Shown: positions 17,331-27,112, counted from the stretch's first letter. The stretch: DNA of 64,000 nucleotides from an uncultured Lachnospiraceae bacterium (GCA_947627245.1 CANQVH010000013.1:1-64000); one strand, 5' to 3'. Notes: generated from the letters alone by a model not told the origin. A program made the numbers and translations.

Positions 17331-18542
17331 ATGATGCAGAAAGTATATTCGGTCAGTCAGATCAATCAGTATATCAAAAGAATGTTTTCGCAGGATTTCC
17401 TGCTGAATCAGGTCAGCGTCCGGGGCGAGGTGTCGAACTGCAAGTATCACGGTTCGGGACATATTTATTTTTCGCTCAAGGATGCGTCGGGGACGATCTC
17501 GTGCGTGATGTTTGCCGGCACGGCCAGAAAGGGACTGAATTTCCGGCTGTCTGACGGGCAGCAGGTGGTCGTGGACGGAAACGTGAACGTCTATGAGGCG
17601 GCCGGTAAATATCAGTTGTACGCAGACCGTATTCAGAGGGATGGCGCAGGCGCGCTTTACGAGCAGTTTCTGGCGCTGAAGCGTGAGCTCGAAGAGATGG
17701 GAATGTTCGCCCCGGAATACAAAAAGCCGATCCCGAAGCATGTGCGCAGACTGGGCGTTGTTACCGCGCCCACAGGGGCGGCGGTCCGCGACATTATCTC
17801 GATTTCCAGACGGCGCAGCCCCGGGATTCAGATCATTCTCTATCCGGCTCAGGTGCAGGGCGAGGGCGCGGCCGAGAGTGTGGCGGAGGGACTTCGCGCG
17901 TTGGACGCGCAGAACGTGGACGTTATCATCGTCGGCCGCGGAGGAGGTTCGATCGAGGATCTCTGGGCGTTCAACGAGGAGCTTGTCGCCCGGGCGATCT
18001 TTGCATGCCGGACGCCGGTGATCTCGGCGGTCGGTCATGAGACGGATACGACGATCGCAGATTTCGTGGCGGATCTGCGCGCTCCGACTCCGTCAGCGGC
18101 GGCCGAGCTTGCGGTCGCGGACGCGGGGGCGCTGTGTCAGCAGTTGCTGGACGCACAGGCGGGATTCGGACGGCTGATGCGCCAAAGGATCAAAGAGGAA
18201 CGCGGACGGACAGAGAGTCTTCAGTTGCGTTTGCGCTATGTGAGCCCGCAGCAGAGAGTACGGGATCAGAGACAGCGCGCCGCAGACTTTGACGGACAAC
18301 TTTGCAGAGGAATGCAGGACAGCCTGCGCGACAGGAAACGCCGGATGGCGCTCTATATTGAGCGGTTGCGGGGCCTCTCACCGCTTGAAAAGCTGGCGCA
18401 GGGCTATGCCTGCGTGACGGACGAGGGCGGTAAGCGGATCTCATCGGTCGCTCAGGTTCAGGCGGGCGATATGCTGCAGGGATATGTCGCCGACGGGCGA
18501 ATCATTTCGCGGGTCGTCTCGGCGGAGAAGATGAAACTATAA
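17331..18542 (+). CDS. xseA: Exodeoxyribonuclease VII large subunit
   Basis: This 403-residue catalytic subunit of exonuclease VII has an N-terminal OB fold (SVSQINQYIKRMF, VRGEVSNCKYHGSGHIYFSLKD). The nuclease core follows with GVVTAPTGAAVRDI and VGRGGGSIEDLWAFN, then SAVGHETDTTIADFVAD. A helical C-terminus follows. It lies five bases after nusB with a weak ribosome site, so coupled translation is likely. Confidence 0.95.
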   Translation: MMQKVYSVSQINQYIKRMFSQDFLLNQVSVRGEVSNCKYHGSGHIYFSLKDASGTISCVMFAGTARKGLNFRLSDGQQVVVDGNVNVYEAAGKYQLYADRIQRDGAGALYEQFLALKRELEEMGMFAPEYKKPIPKHVRRLGVVTAPTGAAVRDIISISRRRSPGIQIILYPAQVQGEGAAESVAEGLRALDAQNVDVIIVGRGGGSIEDLWAFNEELVARAIFACRTPVISAVGHETDTTIADFVADLRAPTPSAAAELAVADAGALCQQLLDAQAGFGRLMRQRIKEERGRTESLQLRLRYVSPQQRVRDQRQRAADFDGQLCRGMQDSLRDRKRRMALYIERLRGLSPLEKLAQGYACVTDEGGKRISSVAQVQAGDMLQGYVADGRIISRVVSAEKMKL

Positions 18543-18564
18543 AGATTTGAAAGGAGCGACTGTG

Positions 18565-18894
18565 ATGGACGGTTTCAGAAGTTGGCTGGGGGAGCAGGGA
18601 AAGGATCCGGAGTTTTGTGCGGAATATGACAGGCTGCGCGCGGAGTATGACGCGGCGCGGGGCGTGAGCGCACAGGACGAGGCCGCGCATGAGACGACGC
18701 TTGAAGAGTCGTTTGACATTCTCGACGGGATGCTGAAGAAGCTTGAGGACAGCAGCCTTCCGCTGGAGGAGGCTCTGAAGCTGTATCAGCAGGGGACAGA
18801 GCTTCTGGCGAAATGCAATGATAAGATCGACATGGTGGAAAAACAGATCATGGCTGTGAATAAAGAAGGTGGTTTGGATGAGTTTGAATTTTGA
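18565..18894 (+). CDS. xseB: Exodeoxyribonuclease VII small subunit
   Basis: The family domain is LEESFDILDGMLKKLEDSSLPLEEA with the following helices. The protein has 109 residues, longer than the usual 70-85, because of an N-terminal extension of about 35 residues rich in charged residues. The ATG at 18565 follows AAAGGAG at nine bases. It overlaps ispA by 17 bases. Confidence 0.9.
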   Translation: MDGFRSWLGEQGKDPEFCAEYDRLRAEYDAARGVSAQDEAAHETTLEESFDILDGMLKKLEDSSLPLEEALKLYQQGTELLAKCNDKIDMVEKQIMAVNKEGGLDEFEF

Positions 18895-19771
18895 CGAACA
18901 GATGAAGAAACGGGTGACGGAGATTAAAAGTGTGATTGCCGGTTATCTGCCGGAGGAGGGCGGATTTCAGAGGACGCTTCTCGAGGCGGTCAATTACAGC
19001 ATGCTTGTCGGCGGCAAAAAGCTCCGTCCGCTTCTGATGCAGCAGACCTATGTGATGTTCGGCGGAAAGTCCGGGATCATCAAGCCCTTTATGGCGGCGA
19101 TCGAGATGGTGCACACGCACTCTCTGATCCATGACGATCTGCCGGCGATGGACAACGACGAGTACCGCAGGGGAAAGAAGACGATGCACATCGTGTACGG
19201 CGAGGCGATGGCGATCCTCGCGGGCGACGCGCTTCTGAATCTGGCGTACGAGACTGCGGCGAAGGCGTTTGATATGGAGCCGGACAATCCGCGTATCGGC
19301 CGTGCGCTCCGGATCCTTGCGGAAAAAACCGGATCGGACGGGATGATCGGCGGGCAGTCGGTAGATGTGGAGTACGCCGGGAAGCCGCTGAATGGAGAAC
19401 AGCTCCATTTTATTTACCGGCTGAAGACGGGAGCGCTGATCGAGGCGTCCATGATGATCGGAGCAGTGCTCGCTGACGCATCGGAGGAGGAGCTTGAAAA
19501 GGTGCGGCAGATCGCCGCAAACGTAGGGTTTGCATTTCAGATACAGGATGATATACTGGACGTGACCGGGGATCAGGAGACGCTCGGCAAGTCGATAAAC
19601 AGCGATGCGAAGAACGAGAAGACAACGTATGTGACGGTGAACGGGCTGGAACAGGCGCAGCGTGACGTGGCGCGCTATTCGAAGGAGGCAATCCGCCTTC
19701 TGGACGAGCTGCCGTACGAGAACGAGTTCCTGAGAGAGCTGATCCTCAATCTGATCCACAGGAGCGCGTAA
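18878..19771 (+). CDS. ispA: Polyprenyl (farnesyl-type) diphosphate synthase
   Basis: This 297-residue short-chain prenyl transferase builds farnesyl or geranyl diphosphate from the products of the pathway that Dxs starts. The first aspartate-rich motif is DDLPAMD and the second is DDILD, with GGKKLRPLL before the first. The ATG at 18878 follows AAGGTGG at six bases. Together with dxs it gives an isoprenoid pair inside the nusB-recN block. Confidence 0.92.
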   Translation: MSLNFDEQMKKRVTEIKSVIAGYLPEEGGFQRTLLEAVNYSMLVGGKKLRPLLMQQTYVMFGGKSGIIKPFMAAIEMVHTHSLIHDDLPAMDNDEYRRGKKTMHIVYGEAMAILAGDALLNLAYETAAKAFDMEPDNPRIGRALRILAEKTGSDGMIGGQSVDVEYAGKPLNGEQLHFIYRLKTGALIEASMMIGAVLADASEEELEKVRQIAANVGFAFQIQDDILDVTGDQETLGKSINSDAKNEKTTYVTVNGLEQAQRDVARYSKEAIRLLDELPYENEFLRELILNLIHRSA

Positions 19772-19823
19772 AGAACGGAAACAGGAGAAAGCCGAGGCTT
19801 GCATCTGGCAATGCGAAGGAAAG

Positions 19824-21698
19824 GTGGCGTTTATTCTGTTAGAGAGGATCAATGAAGCAAACGATATCAAGAAGATTGAGAAGGAGAAATTACCGGAGCT
19901 CGCGCAGGAGATCCGGGATTTCCTGATTCAGAAGATCAGTCGGACCGGGGGACATCTCGCCTCGAATCTGGGCGTGGTGGAGCTGACGATGGCCCTTCAT
20001 CTTTCCTTTACGCTTCCGCAGGATAAGATCATCTGGGATGTCGGACACCAGTCGTATACACACAAGATTTTGACCGGCCGAAAAGCGGGCTTTGACGAGC
20101 TGCGCAAATTCGGCGGGATGAGCGGCTTCCCGAAGCGCAAGGAGAGCGACTGCGACGCGTTTGACACGGGACACAGCTCCACGTCGATCTCGGCCGGACT
20201 GGGCTATGTCTGCTCGCGTGATGTGCTCGGGGAGGACTATTACGTGGTCTCCGTGATCGGGGACGGCGCGCTGACCGGCGGGATGGCTTATGAGGCGCTG
20301 AACAATGCCTCGGAGCTGAAAACAAATTTTATCATCGTACTGAATGACAACGAGATGTCCATCTCGGAGAACGTCGGGGGAATTTCCGCTTATCTGGGCA
20401 GCATCCGGACGGCGGATTCCTACACCGGCCTGAAGATGGGTGTGGAAAATACATTGAACAAGATCCCGGTCTACGGGGACAAGCTGATTCGAGGGATCCG
20501 CAACACGAAGCAGGGCATCAAGCAGTTTCTGGTGCCGGGCATGTTTTTCGAGGAGATGGGGATTACATACCTCGGTCCGGTCGACGGACACAACATCTCC
20601 AAGCTGACGCGCGTTTTTCGTGACGCGAAGAAGGTGAACGGCCCGGTGCTTGTGCATGTGCTGACGCGCAAGGGCAAGGGCTTCGGCCCGGCGGAGCGCA
20701 TGCCGTCGAGATTCCACGGGGCGGAGCCGTTCGAGATCGAGACGGGGCTTCCGAGTGTGCGCAAGAAAAAGGCGGCGTACACGGACGTTTTTTCGACGGT
20801 CATGTGCAAGATGGGCGCGCGCGAGCCGAAGCTCGTGGCGGTCACGGCGGCGATGCCGGACGGCACGGGACTCAAACGCTTCCGCAACATGTACCACGAC
20901 CGCTTCTTCGACGTAGGGATCGCGGAGGCGCACGCCGTGACCTTTGCGGCCGGTCTGGCGGCGGGCGGACTGAAGCCGGTCGTCGCGGTGTATTCGTCGT
21001 TTCTGCAAAGGGCGTTCGATCAGATCATCCACGATGTCTGTATTCAGAATCTGCATGTCGTGTTCGCGATCGACCGCGCCGGTCTGGTCGGAAGCGACGG
21101 GGAGACGCATCAGGGGATCTTCGATCTGTCGTATCTCTCGATGATGCCGAATATGTGCGTGATGGCTCCCAAGAATAAATGGGAGCTTGCCGATATGCTG
21201 AAATACGCGATCTACTATGACGGCCCGATCGCGCTGCGCTATCCGCGCGGGGAGGCGTACGACGAGCTGAAGGAATACCGCGCGCCGATCGTTTTGGGAA
21301 AGAGCGAGATCCTGTACGACGAGGACGGACTTGCGCTCGTAGCGGTCGGGAGCATGGTGCAGACAGCGCTTGCGGTGCGTGAGATGCTCAAGGAGATCGG
21401 CTACCAGTGCACGGTCGTGAACGCGCGCTTTGTCAAGCCGATTGATGAGGAGATGCTTGCATATCTCGCGAAGGATCACCGCATGGTCGTGACGATGGAA
21501 GAGAATGTAAAAAGCGGCGGCTTCGGCGAGAAGGTGCTGGAATATTACAATGAGACGCGAACCGACATTCAGGTGCTGCAGGCGGCGCTTCCCGATGATT
21601 ATATCGAGCACGGAAACGTGAACGTGTTGCGCGAGGAGACCTGCATCGATGCGGAGTCCGTGTTCAAGAGGATTGTCGCGCAGTATTTTCCGCAGTAG
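19824..21698 (+). CDS. dxs: 1-deoxy-D-xylulose-5-phosphate synthase
   Basis: This 624-residue thiamine-diphosphate enzyme makes DXP from pyruvate and glyceraldehyde 3-phosphate. It shows the family stretches GHLASNLGVVELT, DVGHQSYTHKILTGR, GDGALTGGMAYEALNN and DRAGLVGSDGETHQG. GTG 19824 is the only usable start near the expected N-terminus (LLERINEAND) and sits after AAGGAAAG. The start is less certain than the gene. Confidence 0.96.
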   Translation: MAFILLERINEANDIKKIEKEKLPELAQEIRDFLIQKISRTGGHLASNLGVVELTMALHLSFTLPQDKIIWDVGHQSYTHKILTGRKAGFDELRKFGGMSGFPKRKESDCDAFDTGHSSTSISAGLGYVCSRDVLGEDYYVVSVIGDGALTGGMAYEALNNASELKTNFIIVLNDNEMSISENVGGISAYLGSIRTADSYTGLKMGVENTLNKIPVYGDKLIRGIRNTKQGIKQFLVPGMFFEEMGITYLGPVDGHNISKLTRVFRDAKKVNGPVLVHVLTRKGKGFGPAERMPSRFHGAEPFEIETGLPSVRKKKAAYTDVFSTVMCKMGAREPKLVAVTAAMPDGTGLKRFRNMYHDRFFDVGIAEAHAVTFAAGLAAGGLKPVVAVYSSFLQRAFDQIIHDVCIQNLHVVFAIDRAGLVGSDGETHQGIFDLSYLSMMPNMCVMAPKNKWELADMLKYAIYYDGPIALRYPRGEAYDELKEYRAPIVLGKSEILYDEDGLALVAVGSMVQTALAVREMLKEIGYQCTVVNARFVKPIDEEMLAYLAKDHRMVVTMEENVKSGGFGEKVLEYYNETRTDIQVLQAALPDDYIEHGNVNVLREETCIDAESVFKRIVAQYFPQ

Positions 21699-21731
21699 AT
21701 GTTCACTAAGAACGAAGATGGAGAACATTTT

Positions 21732-22559
21732 ATGAAGGAACGATTGGATCTGCTGCTTGTGCAGCGCGGTCTTGCCGCTTCGCGCGAGAAGGCGAAGGCC
21801 GTGATCATGGCGGGCAGCGTGTTTGTAAACGGTCAGCGTGAGGACAAGGCCGGTACGATGATCGACGAGAAGGCGGAGATTACCGTAAAGGGCAGCAAGC
21901 TCCGCTATGTGAGCAGGGGCGGACTGAAGCTGGAAAAGGCGATGGAAAGCTTCGGCATTGCGCTTGACGGGAGGGTCTGCATGGATGTGGGCGCGTCGAC
22001 CGGCGGGTTTACCGACTGCATGCTGCAAAACGGCGCCCTCAAGGTGTACTCGGTCGATGTCGGACACGGACAACTGGACTGGAAGCTGCGGGGCGACGTG
22101 CGTGTGGTATGCATGGAAAAGACGAATATCCGCTACGTTGTGCCGGATGATATTCAGGAACCGCCGTCGTTTGTGTCGATCGACGTGTCCTTCATCTCAC
22201 TGACGAAGGTGCTCGGACCGGTGCGTGAGCTGATGACGGATGAAGGCGAGATCGTCTGCCTGATCAAGCCGCAGTTTGAAGCCGGGCGGGAGAAGGTCGG
22301 GAAAAAGGGCGTTGTGCGTGATCCGGCCGTGCATGAGGAAGTGATCCGCAAGGTGATTGCGTATGCGATTCAGCTTGGATTTGAGGGGGCGGGGCTTACG
22401 TATTCCCCGATCAAAGGTCCGGAGGGAAATATCGAATATCTTCTATATCTGCGGAAGCGCGCAGATTTTTCAGAGGAAGCGCCGGAAGATGAGACAAAGA
22501 CAGACAGACAGGACGCGGTACGAATGGTCGTGTCGACCGCGCATACCGCGCTTGATTGA
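21732..22559 (+). CDS. tlyA: TlyA-family rRNA 2'-O-methyltransferase / hemolysin-like
   Basis: This 275-residue protein has an N-terminal S4 RNA-binding domain (KERLDLLLVQRGLAASREKAKA) and an FtsJ-like methyltransferase domain. The SAM-binding motif is DVGASTGGFTDCML. The ATG at 21732 follows TGGAGA at nine bases. It sits between dxs and nadK, as in many Firmicutes. Confidence 0.93.
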   Translation: MKERLDLLLVQRGLAASREKAKAVIMAGSVFVNGQREDKAGTMIDEKAEITVKGSKLRYVSRGGLKLEKAMESFGIALDGRVCMDVGASTGGFTDCMLQNGALKVYSVDVGHGQLDWKLRGDVRVVCMEKTNIRYVVPDDIQEPPSFVSIDVSFISLTKVLGPVRELMTDEGEIVCLIKPQFEAGREKVGKKGVVRDPAVHEEVIRKVIAYAIQLGFEGAGLTYSPIKGPEGNIEYLLYLRKRADFSEEAPEDETKTDRQDAVRMVVSTAHTALD

Positions 22560-22582
22560 GCGCGGAGGACGGAGTATTACCG

Positions 22583-23443
22583 ATGAATACATTTTACGTA
22601 ATTACAAATTATCAAAAGGATCCGGAGTTTCAGACGTCCGGTATGATTCGGGAATATCTGGAAAGCAGAGGGAAGAAATGCTATATCCAGCAGTGCGGAA
22701 AGGATTGCCCGACCGGGCAGTACAGGTACACGGACGCGCAGAAGGTGCCGAAGGATGTGGACTGTGTGTTGGTGCTGGGAGGAGACGGAACCTTGCTGCA
22801 GGCGGCCAGAGATCTGGTAGAGTGTTCGCTTCCGCTTCTCGGGATCAACATGGGCACGCTCGGTTATCTCGCTGAGATTGAGCATACGAACGTCTGTCCG
22901 GCGCTGGATAAGCTGATGGACGACAATTTTTCGGTCGAGTCGCGCATGATGATCCAAGGCACGGCGCTCCATCAGGGCAGGCAGCTTCTCAGAGACATCG
23001 CCCTGAACGATGTGGTGATCCGAAGGAACGGTAAGCTGCGCGTTCTCGACTTCAATATCTATGTGGACAATGTGTTTCTCACCTCTTACTCGGCGGACGG
23101 GATCATCGTCGCGACGCCGACCGGCTCCACGGGTTATAATCTGTCCGCGGGCGGGCCGATCGTTGCCCCGCAGGCATCGCTGATCCTGCTGTCGGCGGTC
23201 GCTCCCCACACGTTGAATTCGCGTTCGATCGTTCTGCCTGACGACGTGGAGATCACGATCGAGGTCAGCGCGAGACATGATACGGACATGGACGGAGCGG
23301 AGGCGACCTTCGACGGGGATACTTCCGTGAAGCTGAATTCCGGAGACCGGATCGTCATTGCCAGATCCGATCGCAAGGTACGGATGATAAAGACGAAAAA
23401 CACAAGTTTTCTGGAGATCCTGCGTGAAAAGATGGGCAATTAG
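22583..23443 (+). CDS. nadK: NAD kinase
   Basis: This 286-residue enzyme phosphorylates NAD to NADP. It has the diagnostic GGDGT motif, then GINMGTLGYL and TPTGSTGYNLSAGGPI. The ATG at 22583 is chosen with CGGAG upstream. It lies in the conserved order tlyA, nadK, argR, recN. Confidence 0.95.
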   Translation: MNTFYVITNYQKDPEFQTSGMIREYLESRGKKCYIQQCGKDCPTGQYRYTDAQKVPKDVDCVLVLGGDGTLLQAARDLVECSLPLLGINMGTLGYLAEIEHTNVCPALDKLMDDNFSVESRMMIQGTALHQGRQLLRDIALNDVVIRRNGKLRVLDFNIYVDNVFLTSYSADGIIVATPTGSTGYNLSAGGPIVAPQASLILLSAVAPHTLNSRSIVLPDDVEITIEVSARHDTDMDGAEATFDGDTSVKLNSGDRIVIARSDRKVRMIKTKNTSFLEILREKMGN

Positions 23444-23457
23444 GAGGGAGCGAGAGA

Positions 23458-23934
23458 ATGAAGAATGCGAGACAGGAAAAAATCGTTGAGCTGATTACGA
23501 AGTATGAGATCGAGACGCAGGAGGAGCTTGCGTCGTATCTGGAAAAGGAAGGCTGCCGCGTCACGCAGGCGACGATCTCCCGCGATATCCGCGAGCTCAA
23601 GCTGACGAAGCTGACGACTGAGAACGGAAAACAGAAATATACGCTGATGCAGGACTATACGCCCGGGATCAGCGATAAATATCTGCGTGTGCTGAAGGAG
23701 GGCTTCGTTTCGATGGACATGGCGCAGAACATTCTGGTTGTGAAGACCGTGTCCGGGATGGCGATGGCGGTCGCGGCTGCGATCGACGCAATGCATTGGA
23801 ACGAGGTCGCCGGCTGCATCGCGGGGGACGATACGATCATGTGCGCGGTGCGGAGTACGGAGGAGACGCTGCAGGTGATGGAGAAGATACGGAAGATTGT
23901 CGGGGGAGAGACAGGACAGACTTATGTTAATTAG
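23458..23934 (+). CDS. argR: Arginine repressor ArgR/AhrC
   Basis: This 158-residue regulator has an N-terminal winged helix (EKIVELITKYEIETQEELASYL, VTQATISRDIRELKL). The C-terminal arginine-binding hexamer domain has GDDTIMCAVRSTE. It overlaps recN by 11 bases. Confidence 0.95.
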   Translation: MKNARQEKIVELITKYEIETQEELASYLEKEGCRVTQATISRDIRELKLTKLTTENGKQKYTLMQDYTPGISDKYLRVLKEGFVSMDMAQNILVVKTVSGMAMAVAAAIDAMHWNEVAGCIAGDDTIMCAVRSTEETLQVMEKIRKIVGGETGQTYVN

Positions 23935-25606
23935 TTTGCATGTGAAAAATATGGCGCTGATCAGGGAAGCGGAGGTTGAGTTCGGCGAAGGGCTGAACAT
24001 TATGACAGGCGAGACAGGCGCCGGGAAATCCATCGTGATCGGGTCGGTCAATATTGCGCTGGGGACGGGCAATTTCCGGGATTACGTCCCGGAGGATGCG
24101 GATCACGCGCTTGTCGAGCTTGTGTTCTCCACAAAGAACGGGGCGGTCCGCCGGATGATGGAGGAACAGGACATTCCGTTTGAAGACGGGGAAGTGATCA
24201 TCGCGAGGCGCTACAAGGCCGGTCGGAGCGTCAGCAAGGTCAACGGAGAGACCGTGCCGGTCTCCTTTGTGCGGGAGCTCGCCGCGGAGCTGATCGATAT
24301 ACACGGGCAGCACGAGCATCAGTCGCTGTTGTACGAGAAAAATCATCTGAAGATTTTGGATAAATTTTCCGGGGAACAGTCGGAGGAAAAGCTGGCGCTC
24401 TGCCGGGAGCAGTACCATGCGTTTCGGGATGCGAAGAGGCGGCTTTCGGAGGCGGACGCCGGGGAGAAGGACCGGGCGAAGGAACTGGATTTCCTGAAAT
24501 TTGAATTGAATGAGATCGAGTCCGCCGCGCTTGTGCCGGGAGAGGACGAGGAGCTGGAGAGCGAGTATCGCCGCATGACGAACGGACAGAAGATCATGGA
24601 AGCGCTCTCGGAGACCGCCGGTCTGACCGGAGCGGGAGACTGTTCCGGCGCGGGGGATGAGATCAGCCGGGCGGTGCGCGCGTTCGGGGCGGCTGCGCGC
24701 TACGATGAGACGCTCGGCAATCTGGAACAGACGCTTGCCGACATCGAGTCGATGATGAATGATTTCAACCGCGAGCTGTCCGATTACATGGATGATTTTA
24801 CCTTTGACGCACAGAAGCTGAAGGAGACGCAGGAGCGGCTGGATCTGATGAATCGTCTCAAGGCAAAATATGGAAATTCGATCGAGCAGATTCTGGAAGC
24901 GGGGCGCGAAAAGGAAGAGCGGATCGGAATTTTGTCAAACTATGAGGAATATCTGGCGGATCTGAGGAAAACCTATGAGCAGAGCAAAAATGCGCTGTGG
25001 AAAACGGCGGACGAGATCTCCGCGATCCGCAAACGCTGCGCCGGGCAGCTTGCAAAGGAGATACAGGAAGCGCTGATCGATCTGAATTTTCTTGATGTCC
25101 GTTTTGAAATTTCGTTTGACGAGACGGAGGAGCCCGGAGAGAACGGCAAGGATGTCGTCTGCTTCATGATTTCGATGAATCCGGGTCTGCCGCTTCGGCC
25201 GCTTGCTGACGTGGCGTCCGGCGGGGAGCTTTCGAGGATCATGCTTGCGCTCAAGGCGGTCATGGCAGACCGGGATGAGATCGAGACCCTGATCTTTGAC
25301 GAGATCGACAGCGGGATCAGCGGGCGCACGGCGCAGAAGGTTTCCGAAAAGATGGCGGTGATCGCCGGGAAGCATCAGGTTCTTTGCATTACGCATCTTG
25401 CGCAGATCGCATCGATGGCGGATCATCATTATATTATTGAGAAAAAGCCTGCCGACAGCAGGACTGTCACCAATATCGGCCTGCTGACGGAGGAAGAGAG
25501 CATTGAGGAGCTTGCCCGGATTTTGGGCGGAGCCGAGATCACGCCGGCAGTGAGAGAAAACGCGCGTGAAATGAAAGAACTGGCAAAAAAAGCAAAAAAA
25601 TACTAG
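23924..25606 (+). CDS. recN: DNA repair protein RecN
   Basis: This 560-residue SMC-like ATPase acts in double-strand break repair. Walker A GETGAGKS is near the N-terminus, followed by IDIHGQHEHQSL. A long coiled-coil middle follows, then the C-terminal signature SGGELSRIMLAL and Walker B TLIFDEIDSGISG. The ATG at 23924 overlaps argR. A terminator follows. Confidence 0.95.
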   Translation: MLISLHVKNMALIREAEVEFGEGLNIMTGETGAGKSIVIGSVNIALGTGNFRDYVPEDADHALVELVFSTKNGAVRRMMEEQDIPFEDGEVIIARRYKAGRSVSKVNGETVPVSFVRELAAELIDIHGQHEHQSLLYEKNHLKILDKFSGEQSEEKLALCREQYHAFRDAKRRLSEADAGEKDRAKELDFLKFELNEIESAALVPGEDEELESEYRRMTNGQKIMEALSETAGLTGAGDCSGAGDEISRAVRAFGAAARYDETLGNLEQTLADIESMMNDFNRELSDYMDDFTFDAQKLKETQERLDLMNRLKAKYGNSIEQILEAGREKEERIGILSNYEEYLADLRKTYEQSKNALWKTADEISAIRKRCAGQLAKEIQEALIDLNFLDVRFEISFDETEEPGENGKDVVCFMISMNPGLPLRPLADVASGGELSRIMLALKAVMADRDEIETLIFDEIDSGISGRTAQKVSEKMAVIAGKHQVLCITHLAQIASMADHHYIIEKKPADSRTVTNIGLLTEEESIEELARILGGAEITPAVRENAREMKELAKKAKKY

Positions 25607-25634
25607 AGTCAAACGAGGAGAACTCCACATACTG

Positions 25635-25675
25635 AATGCAGAGACTGGTGACACAGTGCTCTGCATTTATTTTTG
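25635..25675 (+). terminator. Terminator between recN and spoIVB
   Basis: AATGCAGAG at 25635-25643 pairs with CTCTGCATT at 25658-25666, with an inner ACTG/CAGT pair, followed by TATTTTT. It isolates spoIVB so that it can have its own developmental promoter. No sigma-F or sigma-G box could be fixed with confidence. Confidence 0.8.
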
Positions 25676-25721
25676 TGATGATTATTTTTCTGATGATATA
25701 GTGAGAAGTGGGGTGCGAAAG

Positions 25722-26885
25722 ATGAATGTCAGACAGAAGTACAGGGGATTTGTGTGCATTTTACTGGGGTTCGGGATCGTTGGCTTGGGCGCGTGCAGTC
25801 TGGCTGCAGTGCGCGCGCAGATTCCTTCGCAGATGCAGGTATCGGATGCAGGCGAGCTTCCGGAGCTGTTTCACAATGCGTTTGACCGTTTCATCACGAA
25901 GGAGATCAGCGCACGGGAGAGCGCGCCTTCCAAGACGGAGCAGACAGGAACAACGATGATGGAAGTCGGCGAGACATTGAACGACAGCGCAGTCCCCGAG
26001 ACATATCAAATTCTGTACCGCCTGTTCGGAAAGATTCCGCTGAAGATGGTGACAGTCAGCGTGGTTCCCAGAAGACAGGTGTATGTGGGCGGCACACCGA
26101 TCGGAATTTATCTGAGGACGAACGGGGTCATGGTTATCGAGACCGCAAAGATCGAGACCGGGGACGGGAGCATGTCCTGCCCTGCGGAAAATATCGTGAA
26201 GTCCGGGGATTACATCAAATCGGTCAACGGCGTCGAGACAAATACGAAGGAACGGCTTGTAGAGTGCATCAGCGCCTGCGGCGGCGAGGATCTGGTGCTT
26301 GCGGTGGACCGCGCGGGCGAACAGATCAGCCTCAAGGTTCATCCGGTGATGGACGAAAGCGGCGCGTACAAGGCGGGCATCTGGGTCCGCAATGATACGC
26401 AGGGAATCGGCACATTGACTTATATCGATAAGAACGGTGATTTCGGCGCGCTCGGCCACGGGATCAGCGATATTGACACCGGAAAGCTCCTGGACATCAG
26501 CGGCGGCGTTCTCTACAATGCGGACGTTATCTCGATCATCAAAGGATCCCAAGGCGTTCCGGGAGAGCTTGCGGGTGTGATCCATTACAGTGAGGGATAC
26601 AAAATCGGTGAGATCGAGGAAAATCGAAAGGACGGAATCTACGGCAGGATGATCGGGTTCCCCGCGATGACGGAGGAGAGCAGACTATATGAGACAGCCT
26701 ACAAGCAGGAGGTGGTGCAGGGGCCTGCGGCGATCCTCTGCTCGGTGGACGGAGAATGCAAAGAGTACGAGGTCGATATCCGGGAGATCCGTCTAAACGG
26801 GAACGACGTCAACAAAGGCATGGTGATCGAGGTGACGGATCCAGAGCTCCTTGAGCTGACCGGAGGGATCGTGCAGGGCATGTGA
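25722..26885 (+). pseudogene. spoIVB: SpoIVB serine peptidase, interrupted at the catalytic serine by the integrated element
   Basis: SpoIVB is the forespore-secreted PDZ serine protease that starts the pro-sigma-K checkpoint. The 387 visible residues contain the signal/anchor helix, the PDZ domain (about residues 110-215), catalytic His246 (GALGHGISD) and Asp373 (EVTDPELLE). The His-Asp spacing of 127 residues equals that of B. subtilis His236-Asp363. The protein ends LTGGIVQGM followed by TGA. In the family the next residue is the catalytic Ser (GIVQGMSGSP), here expected at position 388. From this codon on the DNA is AT-rich and no frame encodes the missing 45-50 residues. The remainder should lie at the far end of the element. 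spo0A, usually next, should be there too. Confidence 0.9.
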
Positions 26886-27112
26886 GTGATGTATTATAGG
26901 GACAACACAGGAAGTGCTGGATCTGAGCGGTTTCTGGAGTTTGCCCCTATTTCATTGACAAGATAAGGGAGTGTATTTGCGCGAATACAAAAGCACGTAA
27001 AACCGGCTTACTCGGAAAGTGAGGTGAAAACAAAGAGTAGCCTGTTACGTGCGTACATATTTAATGATTAAAGCACTAATGATATGCGAAAGTAACGGTT
27101 TTGTTACTTTCG
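26886..27112. repeat. Left-end region of the element with nested inverted repeats
   Basis: No gene is seen in 26886-27196. Four inverted repeats are present: ATAGGG (26896-26901) with CCCTAT (26946-26951); the near-palindrome TGTATTTGCGCGAATACA (26973-26990); GCACGTAA (26994-27001) with TTACGTGC (27045-27052); and CGAAAGTAAC (27087-27096) with GTTACTTTCG (27103-27112). Recombinase arm sites or regulator sites are both possible. Positions may be off by one base. Confidence 0.55.

Noticed and set aside
19890-22073. Long antisense frame opposite dxs and tlyA
   Set aside because: It mirrors two certain genes. It is Arg- and His-rich as expected from the reverse of GC-rich codons, and has no ribosome site.
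25667-25721. Sigma-F/G promoter of spoIVB
   Set aside because: GCATTT and GATGATATA-like boxes exist but their spacing does not fit the forespore consensus, so no call is made.
26883-27000. Simple frameshift or point stop in spoIVB instead of an insertion
   Set aside because: None of the three forward frames after the stop encodes the SGSP continuation, and composition and gene content change at once.
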